From Locusta migratoria (taxonomy: Eukaryota > Arthropoda > Insecta > Orthoptera > Acrididae), in NCBI GenBank assembly GCA_026315105.1, contig CM048744.1, positions 313,231,270-313,295,269 on the forward strand: a stretch of 64,000 nucleotides of DNA. The letters are read 5' to 3'. Below the pieces are notes generated by a model that was not told the origin of the DNA, searched no databases, and was given only the letters and a program-made list of their open reading frames with translations. The position numbers and the translations under genes are program-made. Below are positions 1-10,222 of the stretch, piece by piece (positions within the stretch are counted from its first letter, which is position 1; each line of letters starts with the position of its first letter).

Positions 1-62
1 TCAGTATAAGTGTTGTGTTTAGTTGCCTTCGAAGTCAAGCCTACTTCCATTGCAACGTGACA
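1..62 (+). mobile_element. 3' end of a gypsy-family LTR (solo or 3' LTR remnant)
   Basis: These bases match the last ~60 bases of the LTRs at 9712-10068 and 15114-15463 almost base for base and end in GTGACA, the expected LTR terminus. What follows is not the primer-binding region seen after the 5' LTR at 10069. This is therefore a solo LTR or the 3' LTR of a second copy whose body lies to the left of the window. Confidence 0.75.
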
Positions 63-125
63 ATATCACAGCCAAATGTATTCGAGAAATAACACGTTCT
101 GCATGGAATACATGATTAAAAAGGA

Positions 126-470
126 AGCCCCATGTGAAGTGAGACGATGACAAAGTCAGTATTGAGTGTTGCCGACATTGCTGGCTATAACCGCTCTTAC
201 ACGCCTCGGCACTGAATCAAAGAGGTTCTAGGTGTGTGGACTGGGTATATCAGTCCATGCTGCTTCCACATATTGTCAAAGTTGATGTAGTGTAGCAGCG
301 GGTGGCGTATCTCTGGCCACTCGCTCCACAATCATCGATATGATGTTTTCGATAGTCGAGAGATCGGGAGGTCAGGCAGCAATGCTAACCGATGAGCGAA
401 GAAGAAGTCTAGAACATAGCGAGTCGCATGTTTGCATGTATTATTATGGCCGTCGCCAAGTCCAGACGAA
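126..470 (-). pseudogene. Tc1-like transposase, C-terminal fragment
   Basis: Read on the minus strand, a broken frame gives a pattern like the last part of Tc1 transposases: a stretch resembling VERVARDTPPAATLHQL, then an AW-x-DIP motif and DSVPRRV. Several stop codons interrupt it. The layout resembles the better-preserved Tc1-like element at 28564-29963. No terminal repeats were identified, so the fragment is truncated at both ends. Assignment rests on the C-terminal pattern only. Confidence 0.5.
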
Positions 471-1270
471 TGGGAGGAAAACACGCTACAACAGTACAGG
501 TATGTAAGATATGTCTTACTAAACCTGTATTGCAGTGTCTCAGTATATTAACAAAGTTTGAACGACAAAACGGAGATTACGCCCGCGCGAATCGATAAAT
601 TTCTTTTGCAGAAAATGTCAGTTGGGCTGAAATTAGTTTTGAGCTAATGCCACTATTTTTGTGTGCTCCGTTCTGCTTTACGGACAAAAACTGTTTTTCT
701 GGGACGTTTCTGAAGCGTGTCACTTTTACGCTCAGAATTTATAGGAATTGGTTCAAACTTTTGACGAAGGCAGATAAGTAGATAAATTCAAATGATTTTT
801 TTTATTCAAGTATCAGTATAGGTTGCGTCACTTTAAAGTGTGAAGTGCAGAGCAGTCATGTGGACGTAGATATTTTGCGGCAAATTCGTCCTTTCGCAAA
901 GGATATTATTTTCCAAGGAAAGGCTGTCAGACTGATATACAGTGGCATTTGGTCTATAGGTATCTCGAAATAATATCTCAGATATCGCTGTACATATAGT
1001 GCTTCATTGGATTGGTTGTTGACAATACTGATTCATTCAAAATTCTGTATACTATTTAAGACCCATACTTTCATGTGGACAGTTAAATAAATAATAAAAA
1101 TATCACACTGCAGGTTTTCTGTAAGAAAACCACAATTTCGCGTGTTGATTTGCTCCAGTCAATCTTAATGCTATTCAAGGACATTGAACTCTGTAAGAAT
1201 TGTGAACTCATATGCAGCTTTTTCCCATTTACGACGTGGTTATTAGTGTCACAGCAAAGCTGTTACTGTT
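471..1270. other. Intergenic or intronic sequence without recognised features
   Basis: No coding frame, tRNA-like head, terminal repeat or long tandem repeat was recognised here. The first coding exon of the protease gene should lie upstream of 2429, but no start codon plus signal-peptide exon with a donor of the right phase was identified in this stretch. Confidence 0.4.
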
Positions 1271-1410
1271 TTGTTCGGATAGTGCACCTCAGTCGCACAG
1301 TGGGTGCCGTGGCTTAGTGCGCCCGGTCAGGGGGCTAAATTCCCTCTGTAAAAAAAAAATAAAATAAAAAACATATATAAATGAAACTGAACCAACGACC
1401 GCAGGAAAAA

Positions 1411-1730
1411 AAGTGGTATAGTGCCAGACTGCAAATCCAAAGATCGCGTGTTCGATCTCCGCCACGTCCTGGGATTTTTATCTTACCCTTATCTTACCCT
1501 TTCCACTTCTTTCCCCTCTGGTAGTACTGCTCATATGAAAAATACCGAGTAGCACCGTGGTTCGGAACCCACGTTAAACTGTAGGTCCCCCTATAACTGG
1601 CTGGGTAAGTCAGTTCGAAGGTCGGAGGAAGGTAACGGCATACCACCCCCAAACAGGACTCTGCCTACTAAAGCACTGTGGTGTTCAAATCAATCTTCGG
1701 ATTGTTGACTGCTTTACCTTTTTTAGGCGA
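1411..1730 (+). repeat. tRNA-derived SINE, family C, sense copy
   Basis: A tRNA-like head (GTGGTATAGTGCCAGACT, then a degenerate B-box GTTCGATCTCC) is followed by a body that ends near GACTGCTTTACC. The same body and head occur in antisense at 58348-58663, where the head is better preserved and reads like a tRNA with TAGCTCAGTGGTAGAGTGCC. Two copies in opposite orientation in one window support a dispersed family rather than a tRNA gene. Confidence 0.7.
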
Positions 1731-1789
1731 CGGAAATTGAACAAGTCCTTTCAAAAGAATTATCCAGGCATTTGCCTAAAGCTAGATGG

Positions 1790-1862
1790 CCGTACACGGA
1801 TTTGAACCGACATCCTCCTGCCTGCGAGTCCAGTCCTTTTGACAACCTCGCTCGGTGAAAAT
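1790..1862 (-). repeat. tRNA-like fragment, antisense
   Basis: An antisense B-box-like stretch (GATTTGAACCGACATCC) is followed by what would be an anticodon-arm region and an antisense A-box-like end. It abuts the family C SINE. It looks like the head of a further tRNA-derived repeat and is too degenerate to be a tRNA gene. Confidence 0.35.
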
Positions 1863-1964
1863 GATTTGCGTGTGTGCACATCTATATCTTGCATTAATAA
1901 TTCTTCTAGCGACTCAGTCTTCGTGTTATTTCAGTGTTCAGCATTGAATAATGAACCTCGGGCG

Positions 1965-2042
1965 AAAACAGCTGAGCGGTTCAAGGCGCCTTAGCAGGGA
2001 CTGCGAGCCTACTCCCCCCGGAGGTTCGAGTCCTCTATCGGG

Positions 2043-2106
<64 letters not shown>

Positions 2107-2204
2107 CGTTGTCCTTGGGTTATTTGTTTAAATAGTTTGTAAGCCTAGAGTCATATGACCATAGTACTTTGATCCCACAGATTTACAAACATCTGAACAT
2201 TTTT
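1965..2204 (+). repeat. tRNA-Leu-like SINE (family A) with a (TG)30 insertion
   Basis: The head has GCTGAGCGGTTCAAGGCGCC (A-box side) and GGAGGTTCGAGTCCTCTATC (B-box side). Directly after the tRNA part come about 30 TG units (2045-2104), then the family's tail with TTTGTAAGCCTAGAGTC and a final ACATCTGAACATTTT. The TG tract takes the place where antisense members such as 54267-54508 carry a CA tract, so microsatellite growth at this point is a property of the family. Confidence 0.8.
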
Positions 2205-2428
2205 ACAAATATGAATGGTGAATATACTGTAACTTCGTTTATTTTAGCAAACATTAAAGTTTGAAGGAGTTGTGTATATTTAGTAGAGTTTTGGAATACA
2301 TATAGACACATATTAACTTCATTTTCTTGATATATGGTTGTTTTATGACTTCACTATAAGAACTGTTTCATTAAAGCGTAATAATGATTTTTCTTCAACA
2401 CTTTTTCTTTGCTTTTCTCGTGTTACAG

Positions 2429-2484
2429 TGTTTGCACTGCTGCCAGTTGCTGCTCCTCAAGAGAAGAATGACACGAAAACTCTG
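2429..2484 (+). CDS. Clip-domain serine protease, exon encoding end of signal peptide
   Basis: This 56-bp exon lies between a strong acceptor (a pyrimidine-rich tract of about 25 bases ending TTACAG) and a GTAATG donor. It reads VFALLPVAAPQEKNDTKTL with two leading bases and none trailing. The hydrophobic start ending in VAA, followed by polar residues, looks like the C-terminal half of a secretion signal with cleavage after VAA. The exon ends in phase 0, which fits the phase 0 start of the clip exon at 15609. The upstream exon with the start codon was not found. The small size makes the call partly inferential, but splice sites, phase and protein character agree. Confidence 0.65.
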
Positions 2485-2650
2485 GTAATGTTCATCTCTA
2501 CACATTGACATACTTTTCCTAGCATAATTTATTTTTAATCAGGTGAAGTACTGAACTCGTGAGGGGCTTGTGTGTGTCATACACGTTACTCACAGCGTAG
2601 GTCTTAGGTTAGTATCTAGCAGCATAGACAGTATTTTGATCGCCGATATA

Positions 2651-3453
2651 CAGGGTGACAAGTATTGAACTATATGAAACAAAACGTAAATTAATTACAA
2701 ACTATGGCATGCACACACTTTATTCATTATCGATATAGTGATTTAGGGTGTGACATGTTCGATATTCCTGCCTTCCGTGGCGATGATGTAGCGCAGACGA
2801 AATTCTGCATCATTCTGTAGATGAACCCTTGAACGACTGTTTCCAGCTCAACAATGTTTTCGGGGTCAATTGTTGTGCACCTTATCTTTAATATAGCCCC
2901 ACATAAATCTGTCGCAGGTGTTGAGAAACCGGAGAATATGCGGCCAATCAAGGCCTATGGCAGTGGCCTATGGCTACACCATAGCAAGAATGCGGTCCCA
3001 AAAGCACTGTTTCGGACATCAAATACTTTCCTGCTTCGATGGGATTCAATTCCCCTTACATGAGCCACATATTGTCGAAATCTTTGGATAGTAGTACGAT
3101 ATCATCTCCCAGCACCTTCATGTACCGTTCGGTCGTCACCCTGCCGTCAAGGAATACCGCAACGATTATACCGTGACTGAAAATGCACAGCACACATCAC
3201 CTGTTGAGAGTGAAGAGACTTCCCGATCGCGTTTTGCGGATTCTCCGTTCCCCAAATGCACCAATTTTGTTTATTGACCAACCCATCCAAATGATACTGG
3301 GCTTCATTGATAAACCAAACCACCGTAACATGCGCATGCGCATACTAGTTCCCATCAAGCTCCATTGTCAAGCGTGCAGTTTGAATGTCCTAACGCAAAC
3401 CGTTCAGAAGTTATGACGATTTTATTTCATGTTGTTCTATCATTGTCACCCTG
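2651..3453 (-). mobile_element. Mariner-like DNA transposon, internally deleted
   Basis: Terminal repeats CAGGGTGACAA and TTGTCACCCTG face each other and are flanked on both sides by TA, the target duplication of the mariner/Tc1 superfamily. The interior reads on the minus strand as a decayed transposase: an INEAQYHLDG-like stretch near 3300, then a VTTERYMKVLGDD-like stretch near 3130. At about 800 bp the copy is shorter than full-length elements of this group, and its frames are broken. Confidence 0.75.
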
Positions 3454-3621
3454 TACGTAATCTGCTGTTCGGCTACTGATAACAAATTCATAAGGACAAA
3501 TTTTATTTTATTTGTTGGCGTCAAATTTATATATATCGATTTCTGAAGCAAACAACTCACGCTACGTTCATAATAATGTAGTAATCAAGTTGAAACCCGA
3601 GATTGTGTCATCTGCTCATAA

Positions 3622-3624
<3 letters not shown>

Positions 3625-3652
<28 letters not shown>
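3625..3652 (+). repeat. Poly(A) tract of 28 bases
   Basis: An uninterrupted run of A follows AAGC in AT-rich sequence between the mariner-like element and the foldback element at 3766. It may be the tail of a retroposed copy, but no body was identified. Nothing else was recognised between 3454 and 3765. Confidence 0.6.
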
Positions 3653-3656
<4 letters not shown>

Positions 3657-3765
3657 TCTTAGTGTTTCATTACAAACCGCACCACAAATCAATCAGTTAT
3701 TACATCGGTGATACGTTGTGGTTATTGAGGCGTTACTCGGATTATACATGAGAAACAGCTCTATG

Positions 3766-5252
3766 ACCCTCTGTATTAGATGGACACCGATTGTGTGGTT
3801 TCGGAATAAGGTCAATGTTTCGTAGCGTCCAAGCCGTTGTTTCGAATGTGGATGAAAATGTGCTATTCTGTATTCTATAATTACTAGCTACGAAAAAATG
3901 GTGGAAACGATTAAGTATTTGCTTGTCATGTATACTAGCCTTTGAAAACTACTCTTACAAACTTTGGGGACAGGTTTCTTACACCATCACAAGGAAAAAG
4001 TTGATATAAATGTGTGTGAGCAAGTTCTTCTTTTTTGAGTCAACAACTAAATTTGACGTTGAACATAGTACATCATCAATGTGGAGACGCCGTTTGATAT
4101 GTAGGTAGTTTCTGGCAAAGCCAAAAGGAGTGTTGTACGACTGGTTGCATTTCACAATAACTGTAAAAGGCTCATTCAGAAAGTAAATTTCCCTATTCTT
4201 TAAAAACAAAGACAACTTAGTTACACGTAACATTTTTGGTAAGTAGTACAGCAATGTTAGAGTTTCCAGAATGATATTTTCACTCTGCAGCTGAATGTGC
4301 GCTTATATGGAACTTTCTGGCAGATTATGACTGTGTACCGGAACCAGTTTCGAATTCCGGTTCCGGCATATTATTTTAGTCTTGTAGGAAGTTTGAGTTA
4401 TTTTGCGACATAAGAATTGAGACCCTTGTCATATTATTGGATACAAGTTTGTATTCCTGTGTCGCAGAAGTCTGCCATCTGTGTGTGTGACAGTCGTCTT
4501 CAGCTTTTTGTCGTTGTAAAAACGCTGTCCAGAGGAGAGGAATTTGTTGAGGTGAGCTTTGTCTGTTCATTTCTGTTCAGAAGAGATAGAACAAATTCCA
4601 CAACCAGGACCTATGGCCCATCGCAACATGTTACAGTACAGACCTGACATCAGCATCAGTTTAAGATGACGTAGGGCCACAGCACTTCTAACACGTCTTA
4701 CAGGTACTCTCCACAGGGAATTTATTCAGGATCTCTTAAAACACCGATTAAAAGACGTGCCCCTACAAATAAAAAGAGTGATTTAAGCACATTTCAGTCT
4801 GTGTTGGAGATGCGCCAGCTGGTATGTACTATAACATATCCATAGAGGAGAACTAGTTTTCAAGTTACGGTTACCCCCACATCAATCCTTCGGATTATAA
4901 TTCCTGGGGCACCATAAATTGTCTACATTGATAATTACGTTCTACGTTCAACGTCAAATTTAGTTGTTGACTCTAAAAAGAAAGACTTCCTGACACATAC
5001 TCGGATTTATATGACGTTTTTTGCTTCTGTTGATGTAAGAAACCTGTCCCCAAAATTCGTAAGAGTATTTTCTAAAAGCCCTTTATACTTGAAATGCACA
5101 TACATAATCGTCCCTACCATTTTTACCTAGCTAGTAATTATAGAATACAGACTAGAACGTTTTAATTAATACTGGAAATGAGGTCTTCCGCGTTACGAAA
5201 GAGTGACCTTATCCCGAAACCACACAATCAATGTTCATCTAATACAGAGGGT
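3766..5252. mobile_element. Foldback or Mutator-like non-autonomous element with ~325-bp inverted arms
   Basis: The left arm (3766-4085) and right arm (4930-5252) are reverse complements with scattered differences and one diverged patch. Both ends read ACCCTCTGTATTAGATG from outside in. The flanks are AGCTCTATG on the left and AGTTCTATA on the right, 7 of 9 bases identical, consistent with an aged 9-bp target duplication. Long arms plus a 9-bp duplication are typical of Mutator-like elements; that class assignment is inference. No transposase frame was seen. The interior near 4270-4370 holds a segment (TTTTCACTCTGCAGC...) that looks like another repeat. Confidence 0.7.
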
Positions 5253-5384
5253 AGTTCTATACAGAAGGCCACTAGGATGCAGAAACTCCTCGTCGAAGTG
5301 CCACGGAAGCCTGCGAACCTGTCCGGATGTATTTAAAAAGGTGCGACCAGTGCATGCATGTGTAGAAACAAGAGGAGCGTCTAT

Positions 5385-6690
5385 ATCTACATAAATACTC
5401 TGCAAGTCATATTGAAGTGAATGACAGAGGGTTCATGTGGCTAGCAGGGTTATGATAGTTCTCTACAGTTCCAGTCTCAAATACCTCGCGGGAAAAAGGA
5501 ACACCTAAATATTTAAGTTTTCGATCTTATTTCTCTTATACTACTATGATGTTCATGTCTCCATATGTGGGTGGTTGCTAACAAAATATGTTCGTATTCG
5601 AAAAAGAAAGTTGGTGAAAGAAATTTCGCAAATAGATCTCGCCACAAGAAATAACGCCTTTCCGATAATGATTTCCACGCAAACTCATGCATCATTTTCG
5701 TGACACTCTCTCCTTGGTGGGGATCACATAACGCGCAGCAATACTCCAAAATAGGACGAAGTGTAGTGTAGCAGTTTCTTTAGTAGAACTGTTGCGTCTT
5801 CTAATTGTTCTGCCAATGAAACGTAGCCTTTGGTTCGCATTGCCTACAATATTTTCTATGTTTTCTTTCCAATTTAAGTTGTTCGTAATTGTTATTCCTA
5901 GGTATTTAGTTGAATTGACGGCCTATAGATTTGACTGATTTATCGTGTAACTGAAATTTAACGGATTTCTTTTAGTGGTCATATGGATGAGTTCACACTT
6001 ATCATTATTAAGGTTAAATTGACAAGTTTTGCACCATGAAAATCTCTTATCTAAATTAGTTTTTAGTTGCTTTTGATCTTCTGGTGACTTTACTAACCGA
6101 TAAATGACAGCATTATCCGCAAACAGTCTAGGAAAAGCTAATCAGATTTCCTCCTAAATCGTTTACAAAGAGAAGGAACAGTAGTGGCCCTAAAACACTT
6201 CGATGGAGAACGCAGATATCTTTTCTATTTTAATCGATAAGTTTTCGTCAGTTACAACGTACTGTGACCTTTCTGAGAGAAATCACGAATCCAATCGCAC
6301 AACCGGGCGATATTCCACAAGCACGCAATTTGGTTAGAAGACACTTGTGAGGTACAGTGTCAAAAGCCTTCCGGAAATCAACAAATATGGAATCAATTTG
6401 AGATCCCTTGTCGATAGCACGCATCACATCATGTGAGTAAAGAGCTAGCTGTGTTTCTTAAAAAAGATAGTTTGTAATTGCATGTTGACTATGAGCCAAT
6501 ATGTTGTTCTTTTCGAGGTAGTTCATAATGTTTGAGGAAAGTATATTTTCTTAAATCCTGGTACAAACTGACGTCAACGATATAGGCCTGTAATTTTGCG
6601 GATCACTCCTACTGCTTTTCTTGAATATTGGAGTGACCTGTGCAACTTTGCATTTTGAGTTTATGTGATAAGATAATGTTCTTCCAATGG
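5385..6690 (-). mobile_element. CR1/L2-like LINE, antisense 3' part
   Basis: On the minus strand this reads as the reverse transcriptase C-terminal half and 3' end of a LINE: motifs for the LDFRKAFD region, YADD-type region, the LEYCCPLWDP stretch and the WNR C-terminus, all frame-broken. The 3' terminus lies at the left (antisense of GCAGAGTATTTATGTAGA). It lies head to head with a sense copy of the same family at 6691-7690, giving an inverted pair. Confidence 0.75.
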
Positions 6691-7690
6691 AATATCGCTA
6701 CAGCTGTGCGATGGGATTCATGATTTCCTGTCAGAAAGGACAGTGTACGTTGTAATTAACGAAATGTCATCGAGTGGAACAGAAGTTATATCTGGCGTTC
6801 CCCAGGGAAGTGTTATAGTGTTCATGCTGTTCCTTATTTATATAAACGACTTAGGAGACAATCTGAGTAGCTCTCTTAGACTGTTCGCGGATAATGCTGT
6901 CATTTATCGGGTAGTAAAGTCACTGCAAAATGCAAAATGATTTCGATAAGATATCTGCATGGTGCAAAAAATGGCAATTGATCCTTAATAATGAGAAATG
7001 TGAACTCATCCATATGACCACTAAAATAAACCCGTTAAACTTCATTTACAGGACAAATTAGTCAAAACTACAGGCCGTAGATTCAACTAAATACTTAGAA
7101 GTAAGAATTGCAAACAACTTCAATTGGAAAGAACACATAAGAAAATATTATACGGAAAGCGAACCAAAGACTGCGTTTCTTTGGCAGAACTCTTAGAAGA
7201 TGCAACGGTTCTACTAAAGAGACTGCCTACACCACACTTGTGCATCCTATTTTGGAGTATTATTGCGCATTGTGGGATCCCCATCAAGTGGGACTGACAG
7301 ACGATTAAGAGAAAGTACAGAGAAGGGCAGCTCGTTTTGTATTATGTCGATATAGAGGAGAGAGTGTCACGGAAATGATACACGAGTTGGAGTGGAAATA
7401 ATTAAAACAGTAGCGTTATTCGTTGCAACGAGATCTATTTGCGAAATTTCTTTCACCAACTTTCTCTTCCGAACGAGAACATATTTTGTTAGCACACTGC
7501 TACATAGGAAGACAGGATCATCAAAATAAAATGAGAGAAATCAGATCGATAACGGAAATATTTAGAGGTTCCTTTTTTCCGCGAGCTATTAGAGAATGGA
7601 ACCGTAGAGAAACATCATAAAAGTGGTTCGATGAACCCTCTGCAATGCACTTCAATGTGGCTAGCAGAGTATTTATGTAGACGTAGAATC
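6691..7690 (+). mobile_element. CR1/L2-like LINE, sense 3' part
   Basis: A sense copy beginning inside the reverse transcriptase (VISGVPQGSV motif at about 6790) runs through a FADNAVIYRV catalytic-box region, where the second Asp of FADD is Asn. It continues through HPILEYYCALWDPHQVGL and a C-terminus ending in REWNRRETS, and ends at TATTTATGTAGACGTAG. Many frameshifts are present. It shares its family with the antisense copy to the left and with the LINE around 30805-44890. Confidence 0.8.
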
Positions 7691-7699
7691 TCTGAAATT

Positions 7700-7719
7700 G
7701 CCGGCCGCGGTGGCCGAGG
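7700..7719 (+). repeat. 5' part of a family A SINE, interrupted by a LINE
   Basis: These 20 bases are the start of the tRNA-Leu-like SINE (GCCGGCCGCGGTGGCCGAGG). The rest of the same SINE resumes at 9533 on the far side of a LINE. The base string left of it, GAAATT at 7694-7699, recurs at 15463-15468 after the gypsy element, which would make it the SINE's own target duplication. Confidence 0.75.
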
Positions 7720-9532
7720 ATCTTTCCGAGAACCCGAAAAAATTCTGGTCCTATGTAAAATCGATAAGCGGGTCAAAGCCCACTGTCCAGTCACTAGTTG
7801 ATCATTCCGGGGCAGTGATAGAAGAAAGCAAACGGAAAGCTGAATTTCTAAATTTAACCTTCAAGAAATCTTTCACGCAGGACGACCGCACAAATGCACC
7901 ATCATTTGATCAACGTACTAATTCCGAAATGGGGGACATAGCAATAGGTATTTCCGGTGTAAAAATGTTTGTATAGTCTATGGGACTTAACTACGGGGTC
8001 ATCAGTCCCTAAACTTACAAACTACTTATGAACTACTTACGAACTAGGACGGCCACCGCGGCCGGCTTTCCGGTGTAGAGAAGCAGCTGAGAGAGCTAAA
8101 TACGAAAAAGTCTGCTGGTCCGGATGGAATACCAGTTCGGTTTTACAAAGAGTATTCTACGGCATTGGTCTCTTACTTAGCTTGCATTTTTTGCGAATCT
8201 TTAATTCAGCGCAAAGTTCCTAGTAGTTGGAAAAAAGCGCAGGTGACTCCCGTGTATAAGAAAGGAAAGAGAACTGACCCATACAATTACAGGCCAATAT
8301 CGTTGACATCAGTTTCTTGTATAATTTTTGAGCATATTCTCAGTTCGAATAGTGTAAATTTCCTTGAAACGGGAAAGGTTCTTTCTATGAATCAGCACGG
8401 GTTTAGGAAACATCGTTCATGTGAAACTCAGCTTGTCCTTTTCTCACATGACATCTTGCGAGCCATGGATCAAGGGCAACAGGTGGATTCTGTTTTTCTC
8501 GACTTCAAAAAGGCGTTTGACGCAGTGCCACACTGCAGACCGCTAAGGAAGATACGAGCGTATGGAATAGGTTCACAGATTTGTGACTAGCTGGAAGACT
8601 TCCTAAGTAGCAGAACACAGTACGTTGTTCTCGAGTGCGAGAGTTCATCAGAGACGAGTGTATCGTCAGGTGTGCCGCAGGGGAGTGTGATAGGACCGCT
8701 ATTATTATCTATCTATATAAATCATCTGATGGACAGAGTAAGTTGTAATTTGCGGCTGTTTGCTGATGATGCTGTGGTGTATGGGAGGGTGTCGTCTATA
8801 ATTGATTGTAATAACATATAGGATGACTTAGACGAAATTTCTAGTTGACTGCTAGCCCTCAATGTAGAAAATTGTAAGGTGATGCGCATGAGTAAGAAAA
8901 ACAATCCCATAATGTTCGAATACAGCATTATTAGTGAGCCTCTTGATGCTGTCGCGTCGTTCAAATATCTAGGCGTAACATTGCAGAGCGATATGAAATG
9001 GAACGAGCATGTAAGGACAGTTGTGAGTAAGGCAGACAGCCGACTTCGGTTTATTGGGAGAATTTTGGGAAGATGTACTTCACCTGTAAAGGAGACCGCG
9101 TATAATACGCTTGTACGACCACGTCTTGAGTATTGCTCAAGTATTTGGGACCCGCAGCAGATCGGTTTGAAGGAAGACATAGAGGCGGTTCACAGGCGAG
9201 CAGCTAGATTTGTTACCGGTAGGTTCGACCAATGCGCGAGTGTCACGGAAATGCTCCGGCAACTCAATTGGGGATCGCTGGAAGAAAGACGACGTTCTTT
9301 TCGTGAATTTCTGTTAAGTAAATTTAGAGGGCCGGAATTGGAAGCCGAGTGTAGTACGATCTTGCTGCCGCCTACTTACATTTCGCGTAAAGATCACAAA
9401 GACAAGATAAGAGTAATTAGGGCTCGTACGGAGGCATATAGGCATTCTTTTTTTCCTCCTTCAATTTGGGAGTGGAATAGGAAAGGAAATGCCTAGTAGT
9501 GGTACAGTGTATGTATGTAGATGTAGATGTAG
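7720..9532 (+). mobile_element. CR1/L2-like LINE, 5'-truncated, inserted inside a SINE
   Basis: A sense LINE with a nearly continuous reverse transcriptase: AEDLSENPKKFWSYVKS near the start, then SAGPDGIPVRFYKEY, RPISLTSVSCIIFEHIL, FRKHRSCETQL, VFLDFKKAFDAVPH, SGVPQGSVIGPL, RLFADDAVVY (intact FADD box) and a C-terminal region LEYCSSIWDPQQ ending in WEWNRKGNA. Stops occur at about 8588 and twice near 8820-8850. The 5' end is truncated in ORF2 and the 3' tail is a short TGTAGA repeat. A SINE interrupts it at 7962-8066. It is younger than the SINE it splits. Confidence 0.85.
7962..8066 (-). repeat. Family A SINE, antisense, internally deleted
   Basis: This copy lies inside the LINE at 7720-9532 and is flanked by the 11-bp duplication TTTCCGGTGTA (7951-7961 and 8067-8077). 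The tail and the first 20 bases of the head are present, but the B-box and most of the tRNA part are missing. The jump joins ...AGGACGGC to GGCCACCGC, sharing GGC. Confidence 0.85.
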
Positions 9533-9711
9533 GGGACTGAGGCGCTTCAGTCACGGTCTGCACGGCCACTACAGTCGGGGGTTCGAATCCCCCCTCGGGC
9601 ATGGATATTTGTGCCGTCCTTAGGATAAGCTAATTGATAAGTATTTTGTAAGTTTAGGGACTGATGACCCCGTAGTTAAGTCCCATAACCTACACAAACA
9701 TTTGAACATTT
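9533..9711 (+). repeat. 3' part of the family A SINE split by the LINE
   Basis: It resumes at GGGACTGAGGCGCTTCAGTC, includes the B-box GGGGGTTCGAATCCCCCC, and runs through the typical tail GGGACTGATGACCCCGTAG to ACATTTGAACATTT. Together with 7700-7719 it makes one complete SINE. The gypsy 5' LTR starts immediately after its terminal T run. Confidence 0.85.
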
Positions 9712-10068
9712 TGCCGCGAGAGACCACGATCACCAACTGCCGGCGTGGAGCAGGGGATAGCGTCAAGGACTGCGGAGCAGAAGGTCGCCGGTTCAATCCC
9801 GCCCACCGGCAAAAACTTATTTCTTTGTAATTGACAATTCCAGAACGTTCTACATCTTTCTTATGTTCACTTGTAAATTCTACTTGTTTCTTATGTTAAC
9901 TGTTCTTCTAATTTCTGGTAAATTCTGTCTGTGTATAAATAGCAGAGCACTCTGCCTGAGAGGCAGTCAGTGCTGCGTATACGTTGAGTTCGTAATAAAC
10001 GTGCTTTCAGTAAAAGTGCTGTGTTTAGTTGCCTTCGAAGTCAAGCCTGCTTCCATTGCAACGCGACA
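9712..10068 (+). repeat. Gypsy element 5' LTR
   Basis: The LTR is 357 bp, starts TGCCGCG (TGTCGCG in the 3' copy) and ends CGCGACA, so the termini form a 7-bp inverted repeat with TG...CA ends. A TATAAAT box is at 9934-9940, followed about 30 bases later by the arthropod-type initiator TCAGT at 9967. AATAAA at about 9993 can serve as the polyadenylation signal. A tRNA-like sequence occupies 9739-9811. Confidence 0.9.
9739..9811 (+). other. tRNA-like sequence inside the 5' LTR
   Basis: This 73-nt block fits canonical tRNA numbering: acceptor arms GCCGGCG and CACCGGC pair at 6 of 7 positions, A14 and GG are in the D loop, T33 precedes the anticodon position, the variable loop has five bases, and the T loop is TTCAATC with 4 of 5 T-stem pairs. 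The anticodon stem barely pairs. A-box and B-box (GGTTCAATCCC) motifs are present. It is not a functional tRNA gene; it looks tRNA-derived. Confidence 0.6.
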
Positions 10069-10073
10069 TTGTT

Positions 10074-10091
10074 TGGTGGAGGCGCCGGGTA
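10074..10091 (+). promoter_or_regulatory. Candidate primer binding site of the gypsy element
   Basis: TGGTGGAGGCGCCGGGTA begins five bases after the 5' LTR. Its complement ends in CCA after a stretch that could be the 3' acceptor and T-stem half of a tRNA. The primer tRNA was not identified. Confidence 0.55.
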
Positions 10092-10222
10092 CACTGTGCA
10101 ACAGCTGCATCACCGTGGCTCCGATTAGGCAACGTAAAAGCCGTCGCTTACACGGGCTGGAACCGGAATACAAGGGATACACCGAGTACGTCCTTCCAAG
10201 AGTCCGTATCATCAGACGAACT

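Noticed and set aside
1951..2142. Small frame with a poly Cys-Val stretch
   Set aside because: It is a translation of the (TG)30 microsatellite in a SINE.
9739..9811. tRNA gene in the LTR or in SINE heads
   Set aside because: The anticodon stem does not pair, acceptor or T stems have mismatches, and the blocks are parts of LTRs or SINEs. None is a credible functional tRNA.
9863..10222. N-terminal extension of gypsy gag through the LTR
   Set aside because: The frame happens to be open, but it covers R, U5 and the primer binding site. The ATG at 10223 directly precedes the conserved gag region.
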